Shown here: positions 41,319 to 53,800 of the stretch, one piece after another | Position numbering within the stretch: position 1 is the stretch's first letter | Layout of the letters: each line of letters starts with the position of its first letter | Assembly (NCBI GenBank): GCA_037042915.1 | Contig: CM073203.1 | Coordinates: 2,170,001-2,234,000, forward strand | Direction of reading: 5' to 3' | Origin: Auricularia sp. M13 | Taxonomy: Eukaryota; Basidiomycota; Agaricomycetes; Auriculariales; Auriculariaceae | Length of the DNA: 64,000 nucleotides | The notes under the pieces: generated by a model | The model's input: the letters and a program-made list of their open reading frames with translations, nothing else | Told to the model about the DNA's origin: nothing | Databases searched by the model: none | Translations under genes and position numbers: made by a program

Positions 41319-44300
41319 ATGGCCCTCGCTGGCCTTTCTTTTGTTCTTTCGATCCTTTCCTTTGCTGCTGCTTACCAGCCCCCCACTAATAACACTCTTG
41401 TGGCTCGCGATGGCATGGGCGCTATCAAGACCAACAAGGACGTTTCCAAATGTCCTGGTATGTACGGTGGCCTGCAGCGAAACTAGGAGCGTTAACTAGG
41501 ACGCAGGTTACAGTCTTGAGTCTGTCGACGAGAACGCTGTAGGTTTGACGGCCAAACTCACCTTGGCCGGCGACGAATGCACGGCGTTTGGCAAGGACAT
41601 CAAGGACCTCACGGTTGAGGTGACCTACGACACCCAGACCAGGTGTGTTCCCGCCGTCTCAATCTTGCTTCACAGTATTCGGCTGATACGAGACAACTTG
41701 AGACTTCATGTGAAGATCTACGACACCGCGAAGAACCAATTCCAGATCCCGGAGTCGTTCATCGAGCGTGCCGGGCCCGACGATGGTGCCTCCGCCGACA
41801 GGTCTGACCTCGTCTTCAACTATAGCCCGAAGCCGTTCGAGTTCTGGGTCACGCGCAAGGGCGACGCCGAGGACGTGCGCCCGCTGTTCGATACGCGCCA
41901 GAGCTCACTGCCCAAAACGCCCATCGCTCCCACGCGCCAGGACGACGAGCGCACGGCCCTCAAGGGCTTCAATCTTGTCTTCGAGGACCAATACCTTGAG
42001 GTCTCAAAGTTTTCCATCTCCCGTCCGCTTGATCTGACGTTTCGCAGATCACGTCTGCGCTGCCCAAGGGCGCCAACATCTACGGTCTCGGAGAGTATTA
42101 CTCTTCCAGCGGCTTCAGACGCGACGTTGGCGAGAATGGTGGTGCTGGAACTGTCCAGGCACTCTTCACTTATGGTATGCTTCGTCATTGCTGCAGTCAC
42201 CATCTGACCCTGGTGGCTATTAGAGGGCTCGGTCGAGCTTGACCGCAACTCGTGAGTAGCGATTTACTTTCCTTGGGCACACATCTCAACAACATATCTA
42301 GCTACGGCGCGCACCCCTTCTACATGGAGCACCGCCTCGATGCATCTGGCAAGGGAAAATCGCACGGCGTGTTCCTGCTCAAGTGAGTGGCTTCCTTAGT
42401 CTCGCGTCAAGACCGCTCTTACCGTTCCAATAGCTCGAACCCCGCGGACATCCTGCTCCTGACGCCTCCGGAGTCCGACGTGTCGCTGATCCAGTACCGC
42501 TTCCTCGGTGGCATTCTCGACTTCTACATCCTCGCCGGACCGGAACCCAAGAGTGTCATTGAGCAGTACGGCGCTCTGCTAGGCTACCCGCTCTGGACTC
42601 CCACTTGGGCGTTCGGCTTCCATCTCTGCCGGTGAGAATACCTTATGAAGACGATTAATTGGCTGATCGTTCTATAGCTGGGGCTACGACAATATCGACG
42701 AGTGAAGAAACGCACCACCAAGATGCGTGAGGCGAACATCCCGCTGGAAGGTTCGTGATTTCTTCGCCCTAGCTCCTAGCTTAAGTTCCGGCATTGCCGT
42801 AGTCCAATGGGTCGACATCGACTTCTACGATGGCAACAAGGACTTCACCAACCACCCGCAGAACTTCCCGATGGACAAGGTCAAAGACTTCTTGTCGGAG
42901 CTGGTGAGTATTCCCTGTTACCTCTCGCACGCTATCAGGCCTGACCATGTTGTTTCAGAAAGAGAATAAGCAGCGCAGTATGAATGTCTTCCCCTCGTGA
43001 AAGACCCGTACCTCATGCCTGCGAAGTGATTCCCATTGTCGACGTCGGCATCAAGATCGAGAAGGGAGTGCGCGTTCACCATTTCACGACTAGGAACCGG
43101 TCAGCTCATCGTCGTACCCTAGAACCGCGCGCACGACAAGGGCGTCGAGCAGGACGTCTTCATCAAGATGAACAACGGCTCGCTCACCCGCGGAAAGGTC
43201 TGGCCGGGAGAGACGGTGAGCTGCGGTTCTTCTGGTACGATGAACACACGCTGAGATAACTTTCTGGTATACGGTAGTACTTCCCTGACTGGTTCGCGCC
43301 GAAGACCGAGTCCTGGTGGATGGACGAGCTTAAGGCTTGGTACGACGGCGGTGTCAAGTTCGACGGCATCTGGCTGGACATGAACGAGGTTGGCTTCGAC
43401 TTTCCTCGTGGTCTTCCCAGGGATTCTAACGGCTCTTTCAGGCGGCTAATTTCTGCAACGGCATCTGGTACGTCTCGTTGACCTTCAAGCGACAGAAATA
43501 CTGATGAAATGTGTAGCGGAGTGACGTACGACCCGAAGACTACGAAGAGACACGAGATCGAGAGCAGTGAGATGGTCAAGCGCGCTGATACGGATGGCAA
43601 GATGACCGGCCGCAAGAAGTCAGGCAGCGTCAACTTCCCACCCTACACCATCCACAATGGTCTGCTCTGATGCCATAGCTATAATCACAGTGCTTTTACT
43701 GACCTGTCGCATAGCACCCGGTGATCTCATCCACCACACCATCGACCTGTTCTCGAAGCACGCCAACGGTGTCCTCCAGTACGATGTGCACAACACCTAC
43801 GGTCTCGGCGAGGAGAAGGCCACGTATAACGCGCTTCTCAAGATCAACCCTAATGAGCGTCCATTCATCATCTCCCGCTCGACATTTGCTTCGTCCGGTC
43901 GCTGGACTGGTCACTGGGTTCGTTCCGTTCTTTCGTCCCTCGTACCTCAGTCAAGACTAACATTATCAGCTCGGTGATAACCACGCCAACTGGTATCTAA
44001 AACCATTTAAACTTTAGTCCCCCCAGTTCTTATTCTTTCTCAGGTGGACGATGTGGTCGACCATCCAGGGTATTCTACAATTCACCATGTTCCAGATTCC
44101 CATGGTTGGACCCGATACTTGCGGCCACAGTGCGTTTGATTCCTGCGCTTCTTCTGAATAGGTTTCTGACACAGCAACTCTGCAGTGGGCAAGGGGTCGG
44201 AGGAACTGTGCAACCGCTGGATGATGCTGTCGGCGTTCATGCCGTTCTACCGCAACCACCACACCAAGGACGGCAATGCCATCGAGCCGTACCTCTGGGA

Positions 44301-45288
44301 CAGCGTCGCCGAGGCATCTCGTACGGCAATTGCTGCTCGTTACTCGCTTCTCCCGTACTGGGTTCGTCTGCTCTCAGTTGAGCCTGGTATTTATGTTAAC
44401 TTCGTCTGGATGCAGGCGACGCTCTTCGCTGATGTGTCCCTCGCTGGCACTCCGCCCGCACGCGCGCTCTGGTGGGAGTTTCCAAACGATGAGTCTCTCT
44501 TCGGCGTCGACCAGCAGTTCATGGTCGGCTCAGCGTTCATCGTCACTCCCGTTCTTGAGCCCAAGGCTACCACGGTGAAAGGTGCAGTTGGGATGTCCCA
44601 GTACACTCTGCGGCCATATCTCACACGAATTGCACTGTCAGGTGTTCTCCCGGGTAACGAGGAGAGCGAGAAGTGGTACGACTTCTGGACGCACGAGGTC
44701 GCCACCGGGAAGGGCAACCAGACCATGGAGGCGCCGCTCGGCAAGATCAACGTGCACGTCCGCGGCGGCCATGCGCTCCTCCTGCACGCGGAGCCGGGGT
44801 ACACGACAACCGAAACGCGCGAGGGCCCGTACTCGCTGCTCGTCGCGCTTGGTACCGACGAGAAGGCCGTCGGTTCGTTCTACCTCGACGACGGCATCTC
44901 GTTCCCGCCTGGCCCCAGCACGCGTCTGTCGATCACCGCTGCGGACGGCAGCGTCGAGCTTGCGCCGAAGGGCGAGTTCACCATCGAGCAGAAGCTCGAG
45001 AAGATTGAGATCCTCGGTGTGGCCTCCAAGCCCGCGAAGGTCACCGTCAACGACGAGGCTGTCGCTGAGGATGCGATCGAGTATTCTGAGGAGAAGAAGA
45101 TCCTCACCATTACGCCCAGCGCTCTTGATCTCAACGAGAAGAATGTCGTGACCTGGGAAGCCCCGGCTCCCCCTGCCACGCCCCCGCCTACTACCTCGCC
45201 TGCTACTCCTGCTCCGAGCAAGACGTGCAAGCCGAATAAGCGCTCTGCCGTGAGGCGCTCTTCTTCCAGACGCTCTTTGAGGAAGTAG
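41319..45288 (+). CDS. Secreted GH31 alpha-glucosidase, one apparent frameshift
   Basis: The start MALAGLSFVLSILSFAAAYQ is a signal peptide. At least 14 exons carry the family blocks: NIYGLGEYYSSSGFRRD, YGAHPFYMEHRL, FGFHLCRWGYDN, VQWVDIDFYDG, DGIWLDMNE with the catalytic nucleophile Asp (near 43375), RSTFASSGRWTGHWLGDNH with the acid/base region, MFQIPMVGPDTCGH, NHHTKDGNAIEP, and the beta-sandwich end with VHVRGGHALLL. It ends in a Pro/Thr linker and a basic Arg/Ser tail (stop 45288). It would release glucose from alpha-linked oligosaccharides outside the cell. Oddity: after RWGYDNIDE the frame meets TGA at 42703; relatives need GTGAAG here and the sequence has TGAAG, so one G is missing. 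All later exons are open in the expected frame. So this is either a very young pseudogene or a sequence error. Confidence 0.85.
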
Positions 45289-45566
45289 TGGGCGTCTGTA
45301 ATTTATGGCAGCAGCCCGTGCTCTTTGCGATGTAGTCTATGCCTATGACTCTATTTTATTATCTAACTTGTTTTCGACGTTCAAAGGCTCGCGGCTGCAG
45401 CCGCAGCTTCTCTATAGACCACCGGCAAACCGTTTGGCGCAATGCGGAGGGGATCCGGGAAAAGCCAACGAGCGCCCCTCGCCAAAAAAAACAGCTGATA
45501 CCGTTTCCACGAGGATACATTATGTATCGAACCGTCAGCATCCATCGAGCGTCAACTTTTTATCGA

Positions 45567-48500
45567 TCAGAACAAGTCCACACGCCCTTGCAAGGGAGCA
45601 ACGACGGCCGCGACCTTGCTCTCCATGGAGAACATATCACCGCCGGCATACGCGACCATCTCGCGGTCGTTCTCGTTGACTTCAAGCCCAAACAGCGCCT
45701 CGACGTTGGTCGTGGCTAGCCGGAGAGCGTCAGCGTACGAGATGTCGCCGTTGCTTTCGAGCACTGCCTGCACGTTCAGTCAGTCATTAACTATAAAAGT
45801 GATGAGGGTCACGGTGGGCCGGGGGTGCGCACCCAGTTGAGGTCAAAGCGCAATTGCCTCGCGCGCCACCTCCAGAAGCCGGGACGCCCGATGGCGACGG
45901 AGACATTGTGCGCGAGCAGGATGGAGATGTTGTTCCCTTTCTCCAGTGGCGGGCGACGGGTACTGTCGCAACGCAGCAAGCGATCAGTAGGTATTGACTT
46001 CGGGCAGTGAAGACGATTGGCTTACACGCGACGCTGATCCCACGCATTGGGATAGGTGCGAGGGAAGGCAATGACGCCGACATTTGCGCTCGCGCTGGAT
46101 GGCTCTTGGTGAGTACACGCCCATTAGAAGATAAAACGGGATATGTGCGTACAGTTCGTTGGCGAGCAGGTGCGCCTCCGCCGCGCCAGAGATGACCAGC
46201 TTCAGCTTAGAGTCGGGTCCAAGGTCATTCTTCAGTTCGATGACACTCGCAATGATATCCGCGCCGTCGGCCTGAACGATTAACGGAATGCCGCCCTGCA
46301 AAGGCGAACGAGATAAGGAAACTGGAAAGTTCCTTCATCGATACGAAATGAGCCAACGCACCTCGACAGCCTTGGCGAAATACTCCTTGACTTCGCCCTC
46401 GCCATGGCCAGCAAGCAACCGGCGCAGGGCAGCAATCTGCGTGCTGACGCTCCACGGCGCGCCGCGCAGAACGTTCACGTGCAACGAGACGACGCTCTTC
46501 GGCACCGCGCCGTCTTGGAGACGGTGCGTCGCGCCAAAGGACACGGCGGCGCTCAACCCGCCGAGGAACTGCTGGCTGGTCATGCCGAACGTGATGGGTA
46601 CGGTGAGCGCGCGCGTCACACCCGCGCGGTACGCCAAGCTGCAAATAAGATAGAGGCTTCAGAAAACATCTTCAGTGCAGAGAGACACGTACAGGGCGTC
46701 GCGCGTCCCGAAAACCAGCCCGTCCGCAGCACGGATGAGAGCGCCGTTGCCGAGGAGGGACGGCAGCGGGTCCTGCACGGCGCCATCGGAGGTGCTCGCC
46801 TCGAAGTCGATCTCCAGCAGCCCATGGAAGCCGCCGAAAGTCGTCAGACCGGGCGCGATCTCGCCGCCGCGCAGGTCGACCACCCGCTCCTCTGCAGACT
46901 GCGTGCAGACACCCACGCACGCGATGCGCCCGCCGCGCACGACGACGTCGCCCGGGCTAGGCACCAACTCGGATGCGGACGCCGTGGCGCGGCGCACGCG
47001 CTGGACGTTTGTAAAGCGCACCGTGGCGCCGCCCTTGACGCGCTCAGGCTCCAGCGGCGGCAGGCCCTCGTACTTGACGGCCGCCTCGGCCTCCCTGTCG
47101 AAGTTGGGCGGCGTGGGCGCCTTCTGCTGCTCCAGCGAGCGGCGCGTCACCACGGGACTCGCGAGCTGCGGGATGCCGTCGATGAAGACCTGGCCCGGCG
47201 TCGCGCCCACTTGCAGAGGGTGGCTGTTCCAGATGACCAGGTCGGCATCGTAGCCTGAAGGAATTACACCAGTTTAGCCAACTAGACGGGAATGAGGGCA
47301 CAGGCATACCGGACCGCAGGTATCCAAGACGGTGGTCAAGCCCGAGCACCTTCGCGGGTGTACTGATGACAGATGCGAGCGCAACGTGCTCGGGGAGACC
47401 GAAGTAATGTGCTTGCTGAGCCTCGAACAGCAGGTCGCGCATGTTGATGGGGTCGGGCGCGTCGCTCTGCGCACGATGAACACAATTGATACCAAGACAT
47501 AAGCAGGTGCAGACCTTCATAATCACTTCCAAGCCGGCATCGTGCAAGATGCGCGGGGCAAACTCGGAATGCCTGTACGCTTCACGCTTGTATCTACCAG
47601 TATGCTCTGTTAGCCAAGACAGGTATCGCGGCGTCTTACAGACCTTGCGAAGTTTGCAAAGATTGCAGAGGCCGGCGCCCCGCCATAGGCCTTCTTGAGC
47701 ACATCTGGGATGAGGTAGGTTTCGTGGGCGTGGTGGAAGGCAGCGATCTTGAAGCGGAACTCGTTCGACAGCCGCACGAGATTATCCAGGTCGACTGCTT
47801 CGTAGCAATGAATATGGGCCTGCGTTTCTAGGGTTACGATGTTGTGTGTGGTGCTCGCAACGATGAATACACACCTTGACACGTCCCCGGAAGAGATCCA
47901 CAAGGGCTTCCAAGCGCAAATCCTCGGGGAAGTCCCCCAGGCCGTCCCACTGACCTATCTGCGCGCGAGCGCAGAAGGCATCTTGAGCGTCTTTAACCTT
48001 GCGCGCCTCGTCATATATGGACCTGAGATAGCTTCAGTATTTTTCAGAGAGGGAGAGCATCCGTCGAACCTCATCGCCCAGATGGAATCCATCCGAGTCC
48101 CGCTGTACACGCGACTAGGATTCTCGCCACATGCATGCTTTATGTGGCGCCACTTTGGCGGGTTGGCGGGCACGATGCCCGTGCCGTTGTAGGTAAAGGG
48201 GGGATCGACGAGCTTGGAGAATGTCGAGCGCTCTTTGGTGGGCCGCAGTTTGACGACGAAGCCCTGGCCACCTGCGACGTCTCAGAAAGACACAATGTGC
48301 TGGAGTCAAAGTGGTACCTCTGAAATACGTGTTAGTGGACTGTCGACTCGGAGGAGGGCTCTCACGGTGCTCACATGGCGTTGGCGGAACCAGGGATAAT
48401 CAGCGCTGTCCCCACACCGCCCGCGATGGCGTGCTCGTAGGCCTCGTCATGGGTGTTGATACCATCGAGCGAACGTAGCCTGGACAGTGTGCTTCAGTTA

Positions 48501-49129
48501 ACGTGAAATCCTGCGCCATGAAGGAACGGACCAAGGTTGCACGATGCCATGCCGGGAATTGCTGTCGGCCGCGCCATTCAGCAATGGCAATGCGCCCACT
48601 CCAGCGTGCGAATGAAGGTCGACCAGGCTGCGTATACATGTTAGAGTGCAGTCTCCAGAGAATTCGTGTCCAGAGCTCACGTCGGCGTCACCCAGGCACC
48701 CTGCGCGTTGAACGTGTCGACCAGGTGCTCGTCGACGTCGAGTGAAGCCAGTCCGCGCCGTCCAAGACGGCCTATGTATTTAATGATGCCCTTCGCGAGC
48801 AGGACGTCGCCGCCGTGGATGACACGGTCGCCGGTCCAGAGCGTCGCGTTGCGGATGAGCGCGGGGCGCGTGCCTGGCTCGAACCTGTCCGACACCTCGC
48901 GCCGCTCAGCAAAGTCGGGCTCCGTGACAACCTGTGCGTTCAGCGCGCTGCACTGCGCGAGAATGGCGGCCGCGTTGGCTGGTGCAGCAGGCTGCAGGTC
49001 CGACGGGGAGCCATAGGTCGCCGTGTAGTAGTAGCCAGCGGCAAACGAAAGCAGGGCGACCGTAGCTGTGAGCGACACGTGTCTGCGGGGACTCTCAAAC
49101 GCTGGCCCGGGCAGGCCTGACTTGGACAT
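45567..49129 (-). CDS. Membrane-anchored amidohydrolase, copy A
   Basis: ATG at 49129: MSKSGLPGPAFESPRR, then a membrane segment (VSLTATVALLSFAAGYYY) and a lumenal/extracellular amidohydrolase-superfamily enzyme. Metal ligands are present: VDLHSHAGV (HxH, near 48620), AQIHCYEAVD, AAFHHAHETY and SDAPDPINMRD. The early block NATLWTGDRVIHGGDVLLAKG and the late DADLVIWNSHPLQVGATPGQVFIDG are the composite beta domain. A second composite-domain half follows (RVRRATASASELV...). About 14 exons with introns of 45-70 nt, including an apparent 2-nt microexon (48318-48319). Relatives are annotated as carbohydrate esterase family 9 or imidazolonepropionase-like; the true substrate is unknown. Stop at 45567. 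Nearly the same gene lies inverted at 50859. Confidence 0.8.
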
Positions 49130-49384
49130 TTCGACGCAGTCAGATCGTAACTCCGGCAACGGGCACGGATGATGATCGACAATGACAGGACCCAGCGCGT
49201 TGGCGCAGGATTTCCCACCAGATGGTGGTCGGTCCGACAGAGCATGACATTGACAGAGCAGCTGCAGCCGCAGCTGCAAGCCCTTGGTCATCGACGTCAA
49301 GCAGAGGACAAGTCAGATAAAGCAAGATAATAAATCAAAATAGAGCAACGCAGCGCGAAGATTATCGGCTGCGGCCAAATATCA

Positions 49385-49660
49385 CAGGCATAGAGTAAAT
49401 TGAATTCAAATAAACCTTCAAAGGCTGGATGCCATGGCTCCCTGGGATGGTTGAGCCCGTACGAGAACGAGCCTACATCGTCTGCGCCAGCATCAGCCCG
49501 TGCGCCATATACATTTTTCATTGCTAGGCTCACTGTCATAATAGTACGAAAGTCGGCGGCGGGCTATGGGCCTTGACGGCGGCGAGACGCGTGGCAAATG
49601 ACAAGAAACGAGCAAGAGACGATAAGCGCCCAAAATTCGGTGGCACCGGACTGTCATGCT
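49385..49660 (-). pseudogene. Truncated HDAC (HOS2-like) fragment
   Basis: Read on the minus strand, the 5' flank, first exon, first intron and start of the second exon of the HOS2 gene at 54722 are recognisable: ARRRLSYYYDSE, then [13 protein letters not shown]. The start codon is ATA (49567-49565), not ATG. The sequence then jumps from NHP straight to [14 protein letters not shown], so several hundred bases of the intact gene are deleted, and nothing of the catalytic core follows. It lies just upstream (5') of amidohydrolase copy A. A clear non-functional relic of a duplicated gene. Confidence 0.75.
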
Positions 49661-50152
49661 CTGGATGCCACCAAGGTGGAACGGCACCTCTGAGTGCAGC
49701 GGCTTGGGCAGGGGAGTGAAAGCCATGTGCCACCTGTCACGATCGTGCATCTCGGGCAGCTGGCTTGCCTCAGAGACGCCGAAGCGACCGGAGACACAGC
49801 GCGTTGCATTGGCCTCGAGCCGAGCTGGTATTCCGAGAACTACGTCTTGAGTCGTACGGATAGTGAACCTGGGCCTCCGCTGGTTGGGCGAGGCACAGAA
49901 GTACGGCAGGGCGCCCGATTCAAACCTGGCCTGAATGCAAACGTGAGAACTCGGGTTCAGCAGAATGCTTCAAGGTGCAAATTACATACTCCGTTTCCTC
50001 AATGCTGGCCTACTGTCTAGCAGTAACCTCGTCCTGACTGACAGCTTGTAGCAGGCGGTCGTCAGCGTTAGAGTAGGCCGACACGAGTAGTACAGTGACG
50101 CTCACTCATCCAACACGCCAGCCTCGTCGGCGTTGAAAGCGCCCTTGTCCAT
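49640..50152 (-). CDS. Uncertain open stretch between the amidohydrolase copies
   Basis: An ATG at 50152 opens a short exon (MDKGAFNADEAGVLDE) ending at GTGAGC. Further on, after CAG at 49931, about 95 codons are open (ARFESGALPYFCAS..., HDRDRWHMAFTPLPKPL) until the HDAC-like fragment begins. The two pieces do not join in a consistent phase by a single intron, so either an exon is missed or the gene is broken. No family recognised. Confidence 0.2.
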
Positions 50153-50858
50153 GGTTGTGTCTAGGCGACTTGTAAGAACAAATCTGGCATATGTATGTCA
50201 GTTAAGCTGTCTCACTGCTAACGCACGCGTTTCATTTTCGTTTTGTTGGCGAGTATCTTGTCACTGTGTACTGCTCCGAGTAAACCGTGCAGCAACCACG
50301 CACACCAGATCGTGTACGCGCTTGCTGCGATGCTACTCTGCGTGGACTGGCGCGTCCGAAATTTGAACGTTCGAACTGCGAAGGAAAGAGAGACTAATAT
50401 CATCGGAGCCGACTCGATCGCGTCTAACTCCATCTTGAGCGGAGTGAAGGTAAGTAAAAAGAAATCGAAGCCAGCAGGCGGGGTGCAGAGCGTACAGAGC
50501 AGACTGCATTGTAGAAATCCACTCGAGATTTCTGGTACTTAATTTGCGCCACTACTTACAATCGGAGCCTATCCACCAGGGATCTGGTCATCCAAGGTGC
50601 CACGTTTCACGTGAACCCAAAATCAACGCCTTTCCCGCAAAAAATCGCCTGGGTGGCCAAGTCCTGGTATGTAGCTGTGACGACAGTACCGGTAATACGA
50701 CTAAAACGATTGAGCTTGCGGCTGCGGCCGCAGCTGCTGTGTCATACCGAACGGTTTGGCAGGCGGCGGGAAATCCTGCGCCAACGCGCTGGGTCCTGTC
50801 ATCCAGGATATTTAAGGCGTGCGCGTTGCCGGAGTGACGATCTCACTGCGTCGAGATC
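50153..50858. promoter_or_regulatory. 5' flank of amidohydrolase copy B, shared in part with copy A
   Basis: The last ~150 bp before 50859 contain GGGAAATCCTGCGCCAACGC and nearby motifs that also occur, inverted, upstream of copy A (about 49190-49220). So the duplication carried the promoter along. A GC-palindrome (GCTGCGGCCGCAGC) lies near 50720. Nothing else recognised. Confidence 0.5.
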
Positions 50859-53800
50859 ATGTCCAAGTCAGGCCTACCAGCGTTCGAGAGTCCCCGCAGA
50901 CGCGTGTCGCTCACAGCTACGGTCGCCCTGCTCTCGTTTGCCGCTGGCTACTACTACACGACGACCTATGGCGCCCCGGCGTACCTGCAGCCTGTCGCCC
51001 CAGCCAACGCGGCCTCCATTCTCGCGAAATGCAGCGCGCTGAACGCACAGGTCGTCGTCGAACCCGACTTTGCTGAGCGGCGCGAGGTGTCGGACAGGTT
51101 CGAGCCAGGCACGCGCCCCGCGCTCATCCGCAATGCGACGCTCTGGACTGGCGACCGCGTCATCCACGGCGGCGACGTCCTGCTCGCGAAAGGCATTATC
51201 AAGTACATTGGCCATCTCGGACGGCGCGGACTGGCTGCGCTCGACGTCGACGAGCACTTGGTCGACACGTTCAACGCGCAGGGTGCCTGGGTGACGCCGA
51301 CGTGAGCTCAGGCGCGTATGCTCTGGAGACTGCACTCTAACGTGTATACGCAGACTTGTTGATCTTCATTCGCACGGTGGAGTGGAACCGTTGCCGATGC
51401 TGGACGGCGCGGTCGACGGCAATTCCTTGCATGGCATCGTGCAACCTTGGTCCGTTTCGTCGCGGTTAGAAAGTCTTCAGTCAACTGAAACACGATATCT
51501 AGGCTACGCTCGCTCGATGGTATCAACACCCATGACGAGGCCTACGAGCACGCCATCGCGGGCGGTGTGGGGACAGCGCTGATCATCCCCGGTTCCGCCA
51601 ACGCCATGTGAGCACCGTGCGAGTCCTCCTCCAGAGTCGACAGTCCACTAATACGCATCCCAGAGGTATCATTGCACCATTTCTATAGTATGTGATATTT
51701 CTCTGAGACGTCGCAGGCGGCCAGGGCTTCGTCGTCAAACTGCGGCCCACCAAAGAGCGCTCGACGTTCTCCAAGCTCGTGGATCCCCCCTTTACCTACA
51801 ACGGCACGGGCATCGTGCCCGCCAACCCGCCAAAGTGGCGCCACATCAAGCACGCGTGTGGCGAGAATCCCAGTCGCGTGTACAGCGGGACTCGGATGGA
51901 TTCCATCTGGGCGATGAGGTTCGACGGATGCTCTCGCGCGCTTGGAAAATACTGACGATGTTCCAGGTCTATCTACGACGAGGCGCGCAAGTTCAAAGAC
52001 GCTCAGGATGCATTCTGCGCTCGCGCGCAGTCGGGCCACTGGGACGGCTTGGGAAACTTCCCCGAGGATCTGCGTTTGGAGGCCCTCGTCGATCTCTTCC
52101 GGGGACGCGTCAAGGTTTGTTTCCGTCATTGCGAGCAGCTCAGGCGATATGCTGAACAGTAGAACGCAGGCCCAGATTCATTGCTACGAAGCAGTCGACT
52201 TGGACAATCTCGTGCGGCTGTCGAACGAGTTCCGCTTCAAGATCGCTGCCTTCCACCATGCCCACGAAACGTACCTCGTCCCCGATGTGCTCAAGAAGGC
52301 TTACGGTGGAGCTCCTGCCTCTGCTATCTTCGCAAACTTCGCAAGGTCCGTAAGACGCGGTAATCGGTGCCCTCGCTGACGGAATTATTCCACTGGCAGG
52401 TACAAGCGTGAATCATACAGGCATTCCGAATTCGCCCCACGCATCTTGCATGACGCCGGCCTGGAAGTGATCATGAAGGTCTGTGCATGCAATATCTTGC
52501 AATGACTTGTATTCATGTTGAGTAGAGCGACGCACCCGATCCCATCAATATGCGCGACCTGCTGTTCGAGGCTCAGCAAGCGCATTACTTCGGTCTCCCC
52601 GAGCATGTTGCACTCGCATCCGTCATCAGCACACCCGCGAAGGTCCTCGGGCTTGACCACCGTCTAGGATACTTGCGTTCGGGTATGTCATCTCCCCTTC
52701 CCATACTACGGTTCTCGACTGAACGTGTGCAATTCCTTCAGGCTACGACGCCGACCTGGTCATCTGGAACAGCCACCCTCTGCAAGTGGGCGCGACGCCG
52801 GGCCAGGTGTTCATCGACGGCATCCCGCAGCTCGAGAAGCCCGTGGTGACGCGCCGCTCGCTGGAGCAGCAGAAGGCGCCCGCGCCGCCCAACTTCGACA
52901 AGGAGGCGGCGGCGGCCGTCAAGTACGAGGGCCTGCCGCCGCTGGAGCCTGAGCGCATCACGGGTAGTGCTCCAGTGCGCTTTACGAACGTCCAGCGCGT
53001 GCGCCGCGCTACGGCGTCCGCATCCGAGTTGGTCCCTAGCCCGGGCGACGTCGTCGTGCGCGGCGGGCGCATCGCGTGCGTTGGTGTCTGCGCGAAGTCT
53101 GCACACGACGAGGAGGAGCGCGTGGTCGACTTGCAGGGCGGCGAGATCGCGCCTGGTCTGACGACGTTCGGCGGCTTCTATGCTCTGATGGAGATCGACT
53201 TCGAGGCGAGCACCGGAGACGGCGCCATACAGGACTCGCTGCCGTCCCTCCTCGGCAAGGGCGCGCTCATCCGCGCGTCGGACGGGCTGATTTTCGGGAC
53301 GCGCGACGCTTTGTACGTGCCACTCGGCACACCCTGAACCTATTTCTGAGGCTTTTTACTGGCAGGTTGGCGTACCGCTCAGGCGTAACGCGTGGGCTCA
53401 CCGTGCCCATCACCTTCGGCATGAGCACGCCGCAGTTCCTCGGCGGGCTGAGCGCCGCCGTGTCTTTTGGCGCGACGCACCGTCTCGAAGACGGCGCGGT
53501 GCCGAAGAGTGTGGTTTCGTTGCATGTTAATGTCTTGCGCGGCGCGCCGTGGACTGTCAGCACGCAGATTGCCGCGCTGCGCCGCTTGCTTGCTGGACAC
53601 GGCGAGGGCGAGATCACGCAGTATTTCGCCAAGGCTGTCGAGGTGCGGTATGCTTAATATGAGTGAACCTTGACGATGGCTCGTTCCTAAGATTGTTCCT
53701 CTTCCCCTGTGTAGGGCGATATCCCGTTGGTCGTTCAGGCCGACGGCGCAGACATCATCGCGAGCGTCATCGAGCTCAAGAATGACCTTGGACCCGACTC

